A stretch of DNA of 64,000 bases from Zygnema cylindricum (lineage: Eukaryota; Streptophyta; Zygnematophyceae; Zygnematales; Zygnemataceae): positions 111,635 to 175,634 of the forward strand of contig JBBHKE010002402.1 of NCBI GenBank assembly GCA_037447655.1. Reading direction: 5' to 3'. Under the pieces are notes generated by a model that did no database searches, was not told the DNA's origin, and was given only the letters and a program-made list of their open reading frames with translations. The number at the start of each line of letters is the position of its first letter. The stretch's first letter is position 1. The translations under genes and the position numbers were made by a program. Positions 11,425 through 22,025 of the stretch are shown here, one piece after another.

Positions 11425-14400
11425 GCAGGAAACATCTCCAAATAGTATTTACTATGCTTGTGGCATGAGTGTTCAAACCTCAGCTCAGGGTGATGTATCT
11501 TTGATAGTAGATGTGGGAGGAAAGTCGGTAGAAAGAACCCTTCACAATGTTTTGTTTGTTCAAGACTTTAAGAAAAATCTTTTTTTTACATCATTAGTGG
11601 AAAGCAAAGGCTTTGAAGTCATTCTCAAAGGAGGTAGACAGGTCGTTAGCAAGAAAGGGAAAGTAGCAGTAACAAGAAATAGAGATGCTAGCAAAAGGTA
11701 GCTGATGGATACGGCTGAATATAAAGAAAATGATGTTCTCTACTCTTGTGTCCAATCGGATAATGAGTTCTGGCATAATAGATTAGGACATATGAATTAT
11801 GATAGCCTTAAAAAAATGGTGAATTTGAGAAAAGTTTAAGGAGTTTCTCTCAGTTCACATCCAATAAAATCATGTGATGGTTGTTCATTTGGCAAGATCC
11901 ACAAATTGCCATTTCCACATGAAAGAGACCATAGATCGGAGAAAGTTCTGCAGCTAATTTATTCTGATGTTCTCGATCCTTCACAAGTGGCTTCGGCTGG
12001 AGGCGTCCACTATATGGTTACATTTACAGATGACTAATTGAGATATACCAAAGTACACTTCATGCAATATAAAAATGAAGTGTTTACTCACTTTAAACAC
12101 TACAAAGCGTGGATGGAAAAGCTTCATGGAGTTCCAATCTTGGCGCTTAGATCACACAATAGGGGAGAATATACATCAAAGGAATTCGAAAAGTTTCTCA
12201 TTCAAGAAGGTATCAGTCACAATCTTACAGTTCCATATACACCGGAGCAAAATGGTGTTTCAGAGAGATTAAATAGGACAGTGACCGACAGTGCTCGGTC
12301 CATGCTTGCAGATAAAGGGCTAGATTTGAAATTCTGGGCCAAAGCACTTAATTGCGATGTTTATATTAAGAATAGAATTGCTTCTAGATCAATTAGCACT
12401 ACACCTTTTGAGCTTTGGACAGGAGAAAAACCTGATATTAGTCACTTTAAGATCTTTGGCAGCAAGTGTTTTATTCTAGATACTTCACAAGATAGATGGA
12501 AAATGATTGCTAAGGGCTTACCAAGAATTTTCATGGGGTATGATGATAATACAAAAGGTTATAGAGTTTTTGTATTTGAGAAACAGAAAGTGGTTATCTC
12601 TAGAAATATCCAGATTAAAGATGAGATGGATTCGGTTAACTCTTTTCAAGTGCCAGACAAACTGACTAATGAAAACCAATAATATGTCATTTTTCACCAT
12701 ACGCAGCGGGTTTACTTTCCACAGCCAAATGGGACTCCTCTTCTTTCAGTTCCCTTAATGAATTCACAAAAGGCTTCACAAAAAGTTCTAGCTCAGGCAG
12801 AATAAACTGTTACACCACAGGTCGCGGATCAGCAAAGGCAATCAAATCGGAGACTACCGACAATTTCAGCCTCTGAATTTTCGGGGGGGAAGAGATTTAG
12901 CTGCTGTCTGCAAGCAAGCTCTCACTTTGCTTTTTCTGCAGCTACAAAGGAGCCTCTAACAATTGAAGAGGCTTTTACATCACCAAAAAAGAAATCATTG
13001 GATCGAGGCGGCGAACGATGAAATGAAATCTATTATGGAGGCACAAACGTGGGAGCAAGTGGATCTTCCCCCATGTAGAAAAGCCATTGGCAACAAATGG
13101 GTATTTAAGGTGAAGTTGAACCACGACAACACTATTGTAAAATATAAGGCCAGACTAGTGGCCAAGGGGTATAATCAAAAAGAAGGTATTGATTTTGAAG
13201 AAAACTTCTCTCCAGTTGTTAGATTCATACTGTCATAATCTTGCTAAGACTAGCGGCTATAGAAAATATGGAAATACAACAAATCGATGTTAAAATTGCT
13301 TTTTTGCATGGAGAATAAGAAAGACCATCTACATGAAACAGATTGATATGTATGTAGAAAAAGGAAAAGAGGAAGTGGTGTGCAAACTGATGAAATCTTT
13401 GTATTGGCTAAAACAAGCCCCTAGACAATGGAATTTGAAGTTAGATGAGTTTTTGACTGGGCTATGTTTTAAGAGAATTAGCTCAGATCATTCTGTATGT
13501 GTTCTACAAGGGAAGGATGAGATAATTCATATTGTTGTATATGTGGATGATCTAATATTAATAAGCAAGTGAATGGATGAGATAAACCGCATTAAAGCGG
13601 CTTTAAGGTCTAGGTTTAAGATGAAGGACCTCGGAGAGGCCGAGTATATCTTAGGTATATAGGTAGAAAGAGACAGAAACAAAAGGTTGATTATGTTGAC
13701 TCAAAAAGAAGCAATAGGTAACATGCTCGAAAGATTTGAAATGAAAGATGTGAAAGGATCTATAACTCCCATGGAATTCAGGCAAAAATTGGAAGGAATT
13801 CAGTCAGACTCAAGCATAATGGTTTGTGAGAATCTAGATACAGGGGAGGAAGAGTTTATGGCTTCAAAGCCATATAGACAGGTAGTTGGAAGTCTTATAT
13901 ATTTTATGAACTGTACGAGACCCGACATTGCAACAGCTGAGAGAGTCCTGAGTAGAAGCCTGCAGAATCCTAAAAAGGCAGATTGGGAAGCAGCAAAAAG
14001 GGTGTTGAGATATCTTGCAGGTAGACAAAATCTCAAGCTTATACTCGGAGGAGGAGAGGTGAAAATACAGACATGGAGCGATGCTAGCCATGGAGACATG
14101 CCAAGCCGGAAATCTATGACCGGCTTTGTTTTGAAGATTGGAGATAGAACTTGCTGTTGGAGTAGCAAATTACAAAAGGTTACAACTCAATCCACAATGG
14201 AGTCAGAATATATGGCAACAGCTTCCGCTCTCAAGGAGCTCTTATGGGTTAAGTCCATTTTACAATAACTTGGGTTTATGCAAACTGGTCCTCAAGCTAT
14301 CTGGTGTGACAACCAGGCAGCCATTGCAATTGCCTCTAACCCCAGCCATCACTTTAAGAGCAAACACATGGAAGTTAGACTTTACTTTGTTAGAGAAAAA

Positions 14401-14526
14401 TTACTTGCAAAAGTCGTTAAACTGTGTTATTTACCGGATGAGAAGATGGTGGCTGACATATTAACAAAAGCCCTTCCTGCTCATAAGTTACACTTTTGCA
14501 GAGATGTTATTGGACTATGTAAGTAA
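11425..14526 (+). pseudogene. Copia B gag-pol remnant, 5' truncated
   Basis: Starts in the protease/pre-integrase region (GDVSLIVDVGGKS) and runs in polyprotein order: integrase at 12038-12682, reverse transcriptase at 12963-13238 and 13333-13572, RNase H at 13687-14268 and 14278-14526. The second integrase aspartate is lost: RSHNRGEY replaces the RSDNGGEY seen in D and C. At least six stops or frameshifts break the frame. RT keeps YVDDLILIS and RNase H keeps SDASHGDMPSR. It is closely related to copy A. Its 3' LTR follows and is itself split by copy D. Confidence 0.92.
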
Positions 14527-14549
14527 CTGAGTTTAAAGATTTAGGGGAG

Positions 14550-15161
14550 TGTTGTAATTTATAAATCTTTATTTCAGTAAATAAGGGTAAAAATAACTTA
14601 GGATATTTTCCTTGTAGTCTACTGTAATACTTACCTTTATTAGCGTTACACTAGCAAATAGTACAGTAGAGTGTATCGTACTTTTGCAAAGACACGTGTC
14701 GGCGAAAGAACGTATGCAGGTTTTTCGGGGTGGCGCCGACAGTCAGCCATACGTGTCAAACTGTTGACGATTCGATTCACATGATCGCACGAAAGGGATC
14801 TGACCCAGGTATTCCGGAAACATATGGTAGAGTTCGACGGTACCGTCATCGATCGAATTTGCTCTATAGGTAGCAATTCACCCGGCACCACAAACGTGAT
14901 TCACGTAGGACCACAAGTGATGAAGCACCTGCTTCGTACTACACGGCGACATTCGGCTGAACTTTAGTGATTACCGCTGACTAAGCGTTTGGAAAGTTTT
15001 GTGTACGGTTGGAACGTTTTGTGTACGGTTTAATATCTGTAAATATCCAAATAACATTGGTTTGTAGTCTAGTGAAATAAAAAAAAATGTTCCATTAATC
15101 AGGTTTTTTGAAAATAATAATTCGGGTTTTAAGGTTCAGTGACGTACAGGTAGGATGTTTT
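14550..15161 (+). repeat. Copia B 3' LTR, left part (split by D)
   Basis: TGTTGTAATTTATAAATC follows the polypurine-like tract AAAGATTTAGGGGAG. It aligns with the LTR of A until GTAGGATG, where copy D begins. The missing right part resumes at 27070 (GTTTGGTCGTAAGTCAGG), exactly where the A LTR reads on. The two parts total about 1.0 kb, as in A. Confidence 0.88.
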
Positions 15162-16015
15162 TGTTGTCTTTTTGGAAAGCTTTCAGTCTCAGAGCAGCGC
15201 AGCAGCGCAGCAACTATACAGACAGCAGCGCAGCTGCTATACGAAAGAGCAGCGCAGCTGCTATACAACAGAGCTGCACAGGAGCGCAGCAGCGAAGCTG
15301 CAGAGCAGCGAAGCTGCAGAGCAGCGAAGCTGCGACAAAGACAGGACAAACGCAGCTGCGGTTCCTTTGGATAAGATCCGTACGGACAACGCAGCTGCTA
15401 CTATCTTGGATATGATTCGGTGTAGGACACCGCAGCCGCGGGTGATATAAATGTGATCCGGTACGGGACAACGCAGCTGCGATTGATATGAATCTAGTCA
15501 ACGGACGAGATTCATAAGAGTATCACAAGTGACTTAGCCGACAAGTATTTGTACAAACACTTAATCTAGATTCTGAGTAATATTGACTGTACAATGATAG
15601 ATTGGGTTGGCACGATCAAGGACACGTAGATCTCAGTAGGTGGGTTGATTTTGGACGTACCTCTCAGGTACACTGTTAACGGCGGTAGAACACCGAAAGT
15701 ATACGACTTAGGAATTAGAGCATTTTCATGTATCCAGACTTCCAAGTAGTAAAACTGCAGACAGTTTTTGGGAAACTTCTGAGTATTATATCTTGAGTGT
15801 TGTTGGGTCAATTGTGCTGAAACTTTGGGAGTTGTCAGTGTTTATGCAACTCTATATTCTGATAGAGTTTTGTGAGGTTTGATGCTTGTATAAGAATTGG
15901 TGAGCACTTAAGAACAGCTTGTTGGTAGGATTCTTGATAGCTTCTAAGAGTGTATCATGTCTACTTCTACTACTACTGCTGCTCCTCCACCTGCACCAGT
16001 GGTTGTAGAACAACA
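15162..16015 (+). repeat. Copia D 5' LTR (854 bp)
   Basis: TGTTGTCTTTTTGG...GAACAACA with TGTTG/CAACA ends. It carries a CAG/CTG-rich minisatellite at about 15185-15345 (AGCAGCGCAGCTGC variants), responsible for most of the 40-bp length difference from the 814-bp 3' LTR at 26256-27069. The start codon of gag (15957) lies 59 bases inside the LTR end. The 5-base flank GTTTT (15157-15161) matches GTTTG after the 3' LTR at 4 of 5 positions. Confidence 0.92.
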
Positions 16016-17594
16016 GGTTATGGGCCTGTCATCAAGAATTCCTATCTTTTCTGGGGATAAGTATGTTTACTGGGCGGATATGGTGGAGACTCATTTTGAA
16101 AATGTCAATCTTTTGGATATATTGGATGGTTCTTTGGATGAATCTGATCCGTCATGGTCTAAGAAAAATACGCAGGCTCGTTCTATTTTGAAATTTTGTA
16201 TATCTGAGGACTTAGCTATGTGTAGGATAAAAATGAAAAAGGCAATTGATATCTGGAAATCCATTAAAAGTGATTATGAAAAGGCTAATGTTCAGGAAGA
16301 ACTTCTATTGGCTGGAAAAATTTGGGACTATAAGTACACTGGCGGTACAATGGCTGAATATTCTAACAAATTTCGTATTCTTGTAGATGCACATGCTTGT
16401 GGCGGTGGGGTGTTTCCTCAGTTTCAACAGGCAGCATTGCTCATGCGGGGTCTCCCTCGTAGTATGAAAGGAGCATCTGACATGCTCAAACAGAAAGATA
16501 AAGCTAGCTGGACTTTACAGTTAGCGATCAATATTTTATTAGAGGAGGAAGCTACATCTAACATCCTCAATGTTGAGCAAGTAGAGGCTTTTAATTCAAA
16601 ATTTGGAAAGAAAGGTCAATTTAATCAGCAAAGTAATCAGTTTACCCAATTCAGACAGTTTAATCTGGGGGGGAATAGAAAATCAAACAATGCATGTTTT
16701 TATTGTAGTGAGAGAGGTCATGGATACAAATTCTGTCTTAAACTTAAACAAGCTAACGATTCCGGTTTATACAGGCCGGGATGGCAACAAAGTCAGTTTT
16801 ACAAAAGCTTCACGAGGCCTACACCTCGTGGAAATGCACTGTTTTCAGCTTCTTCATCACTCCAAGACGAAACTCTGACATTTTCTGAGGAGGACGACAC
16901 GGATCTATTCGCTATGGCGGCAGCAATGGAAGGCGCAAAGGACCTTGGATGGATTATGGATACAGTAGCGTCAGCGCATATGTGTTGGAACAAGGCCATC
17001 TTCAAAAATCTGAAAGCAACGCCGGAGAAAAATATTTATTATGCTTCTGGAATGAGTGTCCAAACTCGTGCAATGGGTGATGTGTCCTTGCTAGTTGATG
17101 TGGATGGAAAAGCAATTGAAAGGACTCTTCACGATGTCTTATTTGTGCCTGACTTTGAGAAAAATTTGTTTTCTACGTCGTTGGTTGAGAGTAAAGGCTT
17201 TGAAGTTAGTTTGAAAAACGGTCGGCAGGTTGTTAGCAAAAACGGCAAGGTTGCAGTTACAGGTACTAGAGATAGTAGCAAGATGTATCGCATGGATATG
17301 GCTAATACAAAAGAAAATGATGTTTTGTACTCCGGTGTTTTGCAATCAGATGAGTTGTGGCATAAAAGATTAGGCCATGTCAACTATGATAGTTTGAAGA
17401 AAATGGTTGTTGCTGGAAAGATAGAGGGTGTATCAATCACAGATGGGCTGGTCAAAACTTGCGATGGTTGCGCTTTAGGCAAAATCCACAGATTGCCATT
17501 TCCTAAGGAGTCTGAGCATCGGTCGACAAACTTTTACAACAAATTCATTCGGATGTATTTGGTCATGCGAAGGTTCCATTTGCCGAGGGGATGA
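15957..17594 (+). pseudogene. Copia D Gag, protease and pre-integrase region
   Basis: A 545-codon frame. The Gag start (MSTSTTTAAPPPAP) is encoded in the LTR, and the frame crosses the PBS as VEQQ-VMGLSSRIP. Next come the Gag core (LMRGLPRSMKGASD), an intact zinc knuckle CFYCSERGHGYKFC (CCHC), a protease site where the expected D-S-G-A-S reads DTVAS, and the GAG pre-integrase block (LWHKRLGHVNYDSLKKM, CDGCALGK). The DSG-to-DTV change should abolish protease activity. The frame shifts near 17540 and ends out of phase at 17594. Apart from that site Gag looks fully preserved. Confidence 0.93.
16016..16026 (+). promoter_or_regulatory. Copia D primer-binding site within gag
   Basis: GGTTATGGGCC lies directly after the LTR end and is complementary to 11 bases of the initiator tRNA-Met anticodon arm (GGCCCAUAACC). 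It also encodes Gag residues (V-M-G), so the site is under both coding and priming constraint. Confidence 0.75.
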
Positions 17595-18379
17595 AATATA
17601 TGGTCACCTTCACAGATGATTTCTCCAGGTTTACAAAAGTTTACTTCATGAAGGAGAAGAGTGAAGTGTTTGGTCACTTCAACCACTATAAAGCATGGGC
17701 TGAAAAACTTCATAATTCATCTATTTTGCAGCTCAGATCGGACAATGGTGGTGAATATACATCAAAAGAGTTTGAAACCTTTTTACTCGAGGAAGGCATT
17801 AGTCATCTATTGACTGTTCCATATTCACCAGAACAAAATGGGGTGTCGGAAAGACTGAATAGAACTCTCACGCAAAGCTCTAGATTTATGCTCGCAGATA
17901 ATAATGTGGATCCGAAATTCTGGGCTGAGGCTCTAAATTGTGCAGTTTATATTAAAAATAGGATAGGATCAAGATCGGTAGAAACAACTCCTTACGAAAT
18001 CTGGACAGGTAGCAAACCAGATGTTAGCCATTTCAAGGTCTTTGGGAGTCAATGCTTTATATTGGATACGTCTACAGATAGATGGAAAATGGAACCGAAG
18101 GGATTACCGGGTATTCTGTTAGGATGTGATGATCACTCGAAAGGTTATAGAGTCTTTGTGTTTGAAAGACAGAAAATAGTTGTAGCTAGAAACATCATTG
18201 TTAAGGATGAACTAGACTGCATAGATTTATTTCACATGACAGAGCAGCAAAAGCAACAAAAAGTACAGGAGTATGTCATCTTAGATTGCATGCAGGAAAT
18301 TGTCCCGCAGATTCCACAAACTCTGGTAATGACTCCGGAAACAGATTCTCTCCAACTTCCTCACCAACTTCCGGTCTAG
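17591..18379 (+). pseudogene. Copia D integrase core
   Basis: Reads FTDDFSRF, then LRSDNGGEYTSKEFE with the second catalytic aspartate, then SPEQNGVSERLNRTL with the catalytic glutamate, so the D,D-35-E triad is present. It continues into the copia C-terminal text (FKVFGSQCFILD; GILLGCDDHSKGYRVFVFE). The frame ends at a TAG at 18377-18379, in the linker before reverse transcriptase. Confidence 0.9.
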
Positions 18380-20081
18380 ATGGACCAAGATCAGTCAATA
18401 CACACGGATCGCAACCAGCGCAATCACGAACAAACGGATTGCAACCAGCGCAATCAGCAAGACACGGATCGCAACCAGCGCAATCAGCGCAATCACCGCA
18501 ATGGGCGGCATCCGACGATCTCAGCCTCAAAATTTCCGGGGGGAAGAAGATCAAGCAGCCGCCTGCAAGCAAGCTCTCACTTTGCCTACTCGGCAGTCTC
18601 AGGAGAGCCCTTGACCATCCAAGAGGCCTTCTCATCACCAGAGCGGAATCACTGGATTGAGGCGGCAAACAACGAAATGAAGTCCATCATGGAGGCTCAA
18701 ACATGGGAGCTCGTGGACCTTCCTCCAGACCGAAAAGTGATCGGCAACAAATGGGTATTCAAGGTGAAGTTAAATCCCGATAACACCATTGAACGCTATA
18801 AGGCCAGACTTGTGGCGAAGGGGTACAATCAAAAAGAATGAATCGATTTTGAAGAAACATTTTCTCCGGTTGTAAGATTTCCAACAGTTAGTATTTTGCT
18901 GTTCCTAGCTGCTATATAAATATGGAAATTCATCAGATGGATGTAAAGACAGCCTTTTTGCATGGAGAACTAGAAGAGACCATTTACATGCAGCAGCCTG
19001 AAAAGTATGTGGAACCAGGAAAAGAGCACTTAGTATGCAAGTTGCTAAAATCTTTGTACGGCCTAAAACAGGCCCCGAGACAGTGGAATATAAAGCTTGA
19101 TGAATTCCTGACTAGTCTAGGATTTCAAAGGATAAATTCTGATCACTCTGTCTACGTTCTAAAGGGTGAAAATGGGATAGTGTATATAGCGGTATATGTA
19201 GATGATTTGCTATTAATTAGCAAATCAATGGCTGAAATTAACACAATCAAAACTGCTCTAAACTCACGGTTCGAGATGAAAGACCTCGGTGAGGCAAAAT
19301 ATATTTTGGGTATCCAGGTAGAGAGGGACAGAAATAAGAAAATAATAAAATTGACTCAAAAAGAGGCAATTGGAAACATGTTAGATGAGTACGTAATGCG
19401 GGGGGCAAAAGGATGTTTAACTCCAATGGAGTTTCGGCAGAAGTTAGAGGGAGAAGAGACAGAACCAGGTGTCATTGTTAGCGAGTGTTTAGAATCAGGG
19501 GAGAATGATCCTATGGCAATAATACCTTATAGACAGATAGTGGGAAGCTTAATATACTTCATGAACTGTACCCGCCCTGACATTGCTGCAACAGTCGGGG
19601 TACTGAGTAGGAGTCTAGAAAATCCGAGAAAATCTGATCTGGATGCAGCAAAGAGAGTCTTAAGATATTTGGCAGGAACTAAAGATCTCAAACTCACTCT
19701 AGGCGGAGGAGAAGTCAAGCTGCAAACATGGAGTGATGCAAGCTATGGTGACATGCCAAGCCGGAAATCTACCACGGGATTCGTTCTACAAGTTGGGAAC
19801 GGTACTTGCTGCTGGAGCAGCAAACTTCAAAAGGTGACAGCACAGTCGACAATGGAGTCGGAATATATGGCTGCAAGCTCGGCCCTCAAAGAACTCTTAT
19901 GGGTAAAATCCATGTTACAAGAACTAGGATACATGCAAATCGGTCCACAGGTGATCTGGTGTGATAACTAGGCTGCCATTGCCATTGCTTCTAACCCGAG
20001 TCATCACTTCAAAAGCAAGCACATGGATGTACGATTACACTTTGTAAGAGAAAAAGTGTTCTCTAGAGTGATTAAATTATG
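18380..20081 (+). pseudogene. Copia D reverse transcriptase and RNase H, first part
   Basis: Two frames carry it. 18380-18841 has the RT start ([19 protein letters not shown]) and ends at a TGA. 18922-19971 has DVKTAFLHGELEE, SLYGLKQAPRQWN, YVDDLLLISKS, and RNase H text (SDASYGDMPSRKS, TMESEYMAASSALKE). A TAG at 19969-19971 interrupts WCDN-QAAIA. The reading resumes to 20081, where copy C cuts it in the codons for LCYLPD; the last coding part is at 25850-25949. Confidence 0.9.
18398..18500 (+). repeat. Minisatellite inside copia D linker
   Basis: Three copies of a roughly 33-base unit containing ACGGATCGCAACCAGCGCAA, then partial copies (CAATCAGCGCAATCACCGCA). It lies in the low-constraint linker between integrase and reverse transcriptase, just after the stop at 18377, and has no counterpart in the A, B or C linkers. 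C has a CCT-triplet run at the matching place. Confidence 0.7.
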
Positions 20082-20086
20082 TTACT
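20082..20086 (+). repeat. Target duplication TTACT, left
   Basis: TTACT immediately before the TGTTG of C, repeated as TTACT at 25850-25854 immediately after its CAACA end. A perfect 5-bp duplication, the size made by copia integrases; it dates C as inserted into D. Confidence 0.93.
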
Positions 20087-20924
20087 TGTTGTTTTGGAAA
20101 GCTTTAGTCCTCTCTATGCCTCGAGTGTGAGGGAGAGAGAGTTTCACAAATTAGCATATGTTTGGTTGTAAGTTCGTTTCATTACATACCAGAATTGATG
20201 TTCCACTAGATCGGTAGGGAGTACACCTTTGTATACACTCCCGAGACAGAAGTCACTACAAGAAAGAGGACACTCCAGAATATCCGATTGTTTGTGCATA
20301 TATACGCTTGAGGACAAAATGGCACATAGAGATTTGTCTACGGTGCCGAATGTGATATGTACGCGGCTGAGGGAGACCGCCGACAAATGCTGGTCCGTGT
20401 GAGCCACATACACGACAAATGACGTGGCATATAGAATCCTACTTTTTTGTAAATATATAGTTAAGTAGATTTTTGTCTTTGTGTGGTTAGTTTATTAGTA
20501 AAGGAATCTTTTTGTATGACGTACCTTGTTCGGTTCGAGCCGCAGGTATTTATTGTACGACTGGTATGCCTCCGTACGTTCAGCAGCATAGGCTTCGGTG
20601 TATATTAGTAGGACTTAGATAACTTTGAAGGTATGAACATTTTGTAGTCAAAACTGTACAGCCTGTTTTTGGCATTTTCATCTGTGGATATCTCACACAT
20701 CTATTAGCAGAATTACTTGTAATTTTGTGTGTATGTTCATCTTGATATTATCTACATTGTGGTAGAATTTCAGAGCTATTGTGTCTCTGGTTTGGGTTTA
20801 TCAACTGTTGAAGTTGCTAGTTTTCAGACTGGTTTTTGTGAAAGTTTCTTGCTTGGTTTGGTTCCGAGATGACTACACCGGCATCCTCATCGTCTTCGGT
20901 TCCGGCTGTTGTCTTAGAACAACA
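20087..20924 (+). repeat. Copia C 5' LTR (838 bp)
   Basis: TGTTGTTTTGGAAAGC...AGAACAACA. Equal in length to the 3' LTR. It contains a possible TATA-like AAATATATAG near 20450; the promoter is not proven. The gag ATG at 20869 is 56 bases before the LTR end. Confidence 0.95.
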
Positions 20925-22025
20925 GGTCACGGGCCCGCCTTCACGAATTCCGGTTTTTGATGGGAGAGAATATCTGTATTGGGCAGATCTTGTAAGGTCG
21001 TATTTTGTACAAGTAAAGCTTTTTGATGTTGTTAATGGATCTATGGTAGAAACTGATGTAACCTATGATCAAAAGAATGAGCAGGCTCTTCATTTGATAA
21101 AATTAATGATATCTAAGGAGCTGCATATGACATACATTCAGGCTTCTAAAGCATCAGAGATTTGGGATGCTTTGAAAAAGACATATTCTAGGGCTAATGC
21201 ACAACATGAGATTATAACTGCTGGGCAGATCTGGGAATATAAGTATACAGGCGGAAGCATGGCAGAATATTGCAATAAATTCAGACTTTTAGTTGCTGAA
21301 AATGCATGTTCAGGTGGTTCATTTCCTGAGTATCACCAAACAATGATTTTAGTGAGGGGGCTTCCTCGTGAGTATAAAGGTGCCTATGATGAACTGAAAA
21401 AATTGGATAAGACACAGTGGAATCTAGCTACAGCTATAGAGTATGTGCTAGAAGAAGAAGCGAATCAATTGGCATTTAATTCTGGAAAGCCAGCTGTAGC
21501 TTACAATGCTCAGTTTCAGAGAGATAATAGATTTCAAGGAAATCAGTCATTTCAGCAATATGAACGGTGTGTCTATTGCTATAATAATGGTCATTTGTAC
21601 AAGTTTTGTCCTTTGTATATAAAAGCGTGTGAAACAGGTTCTTATCGCAAAGGATGGAAGGTGAGAGGAGCTCCATTTACACCGAAACCTCCGAGCAAAA
21701 CCGCAGCTTTTTCAGCGGGGGAAGAGGAGCCGGTGAAGGAGATGGAGAAGGAGAAATCAGAGGTTGTTAGTTTTCCTAAAACTGATGACACCGAGTTCTT
21801 TGCTATGGCAAAGATGATGGAGGGAGAGAGAGATCTCGGGTGGATTATGGACTCCGGAAGTTCTTCCCATATGTGTTGGAACAAATCGTATTTCAAGGAT
21901 ATGACACCTATCCCTACTCGTCAAATCTTTTATGCTTGTGGTGCCACGGTGGAAGCTAATGCTAAGGGTAGCATAGATCTGAATTGTGAGATAGATGGCA
22001 AAGCTGTAAAAAGAACTTTGATGAT
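20869..22025 (+). pseudogene. Copia C Gag and protease
   Basis: An open frame from an ATG inside the LTR. The N-terminus MTTPASSSSSVPAVVLEQQ is LTR-encoded. Then come VTGPPSRIPVF across the PBS, the Gag core (LVRGLPREYKGAYD), a complete zinc knuckle CVYCYNNGHLYKFC, an acidic linker, and the protease site MDSGSSSHMCWN. Serine replaces the usual alanine of DSGA, but the catalytic aspartate and glycine are kept. A one-base frameshift near 22020 separates it from the integrase frame. Gag forms the particle and binds RNA; the protease cleaves the polyprotein. Confidence 0.94.
20925..20936 (+). promoter_or_regulatory. Copia C primer-binding site, diverged
   Basis: GGTCACGGGCCC sits at the same position as GGTTATGGGCCC in the other families and matches it at 10 of 12 bases. 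Either the primer pairing is weakened or a variant tRNA is used. It is in frame within gag. Confidence 0.55.

Noticed and set aside
15095-15501. Several overlapping alanine/serine/glutamine-rich frames on both strands
   Set aside because: They are translations of the CAG/CTG minisatellite in the D LTR; the same occurs at 26210-26463.
20144-20413. Minus-strand frames repeated at 20144-20413 and 25039-25338
   Set aside because: The two C LTRs; an LTR shadow frame without coding evidence.
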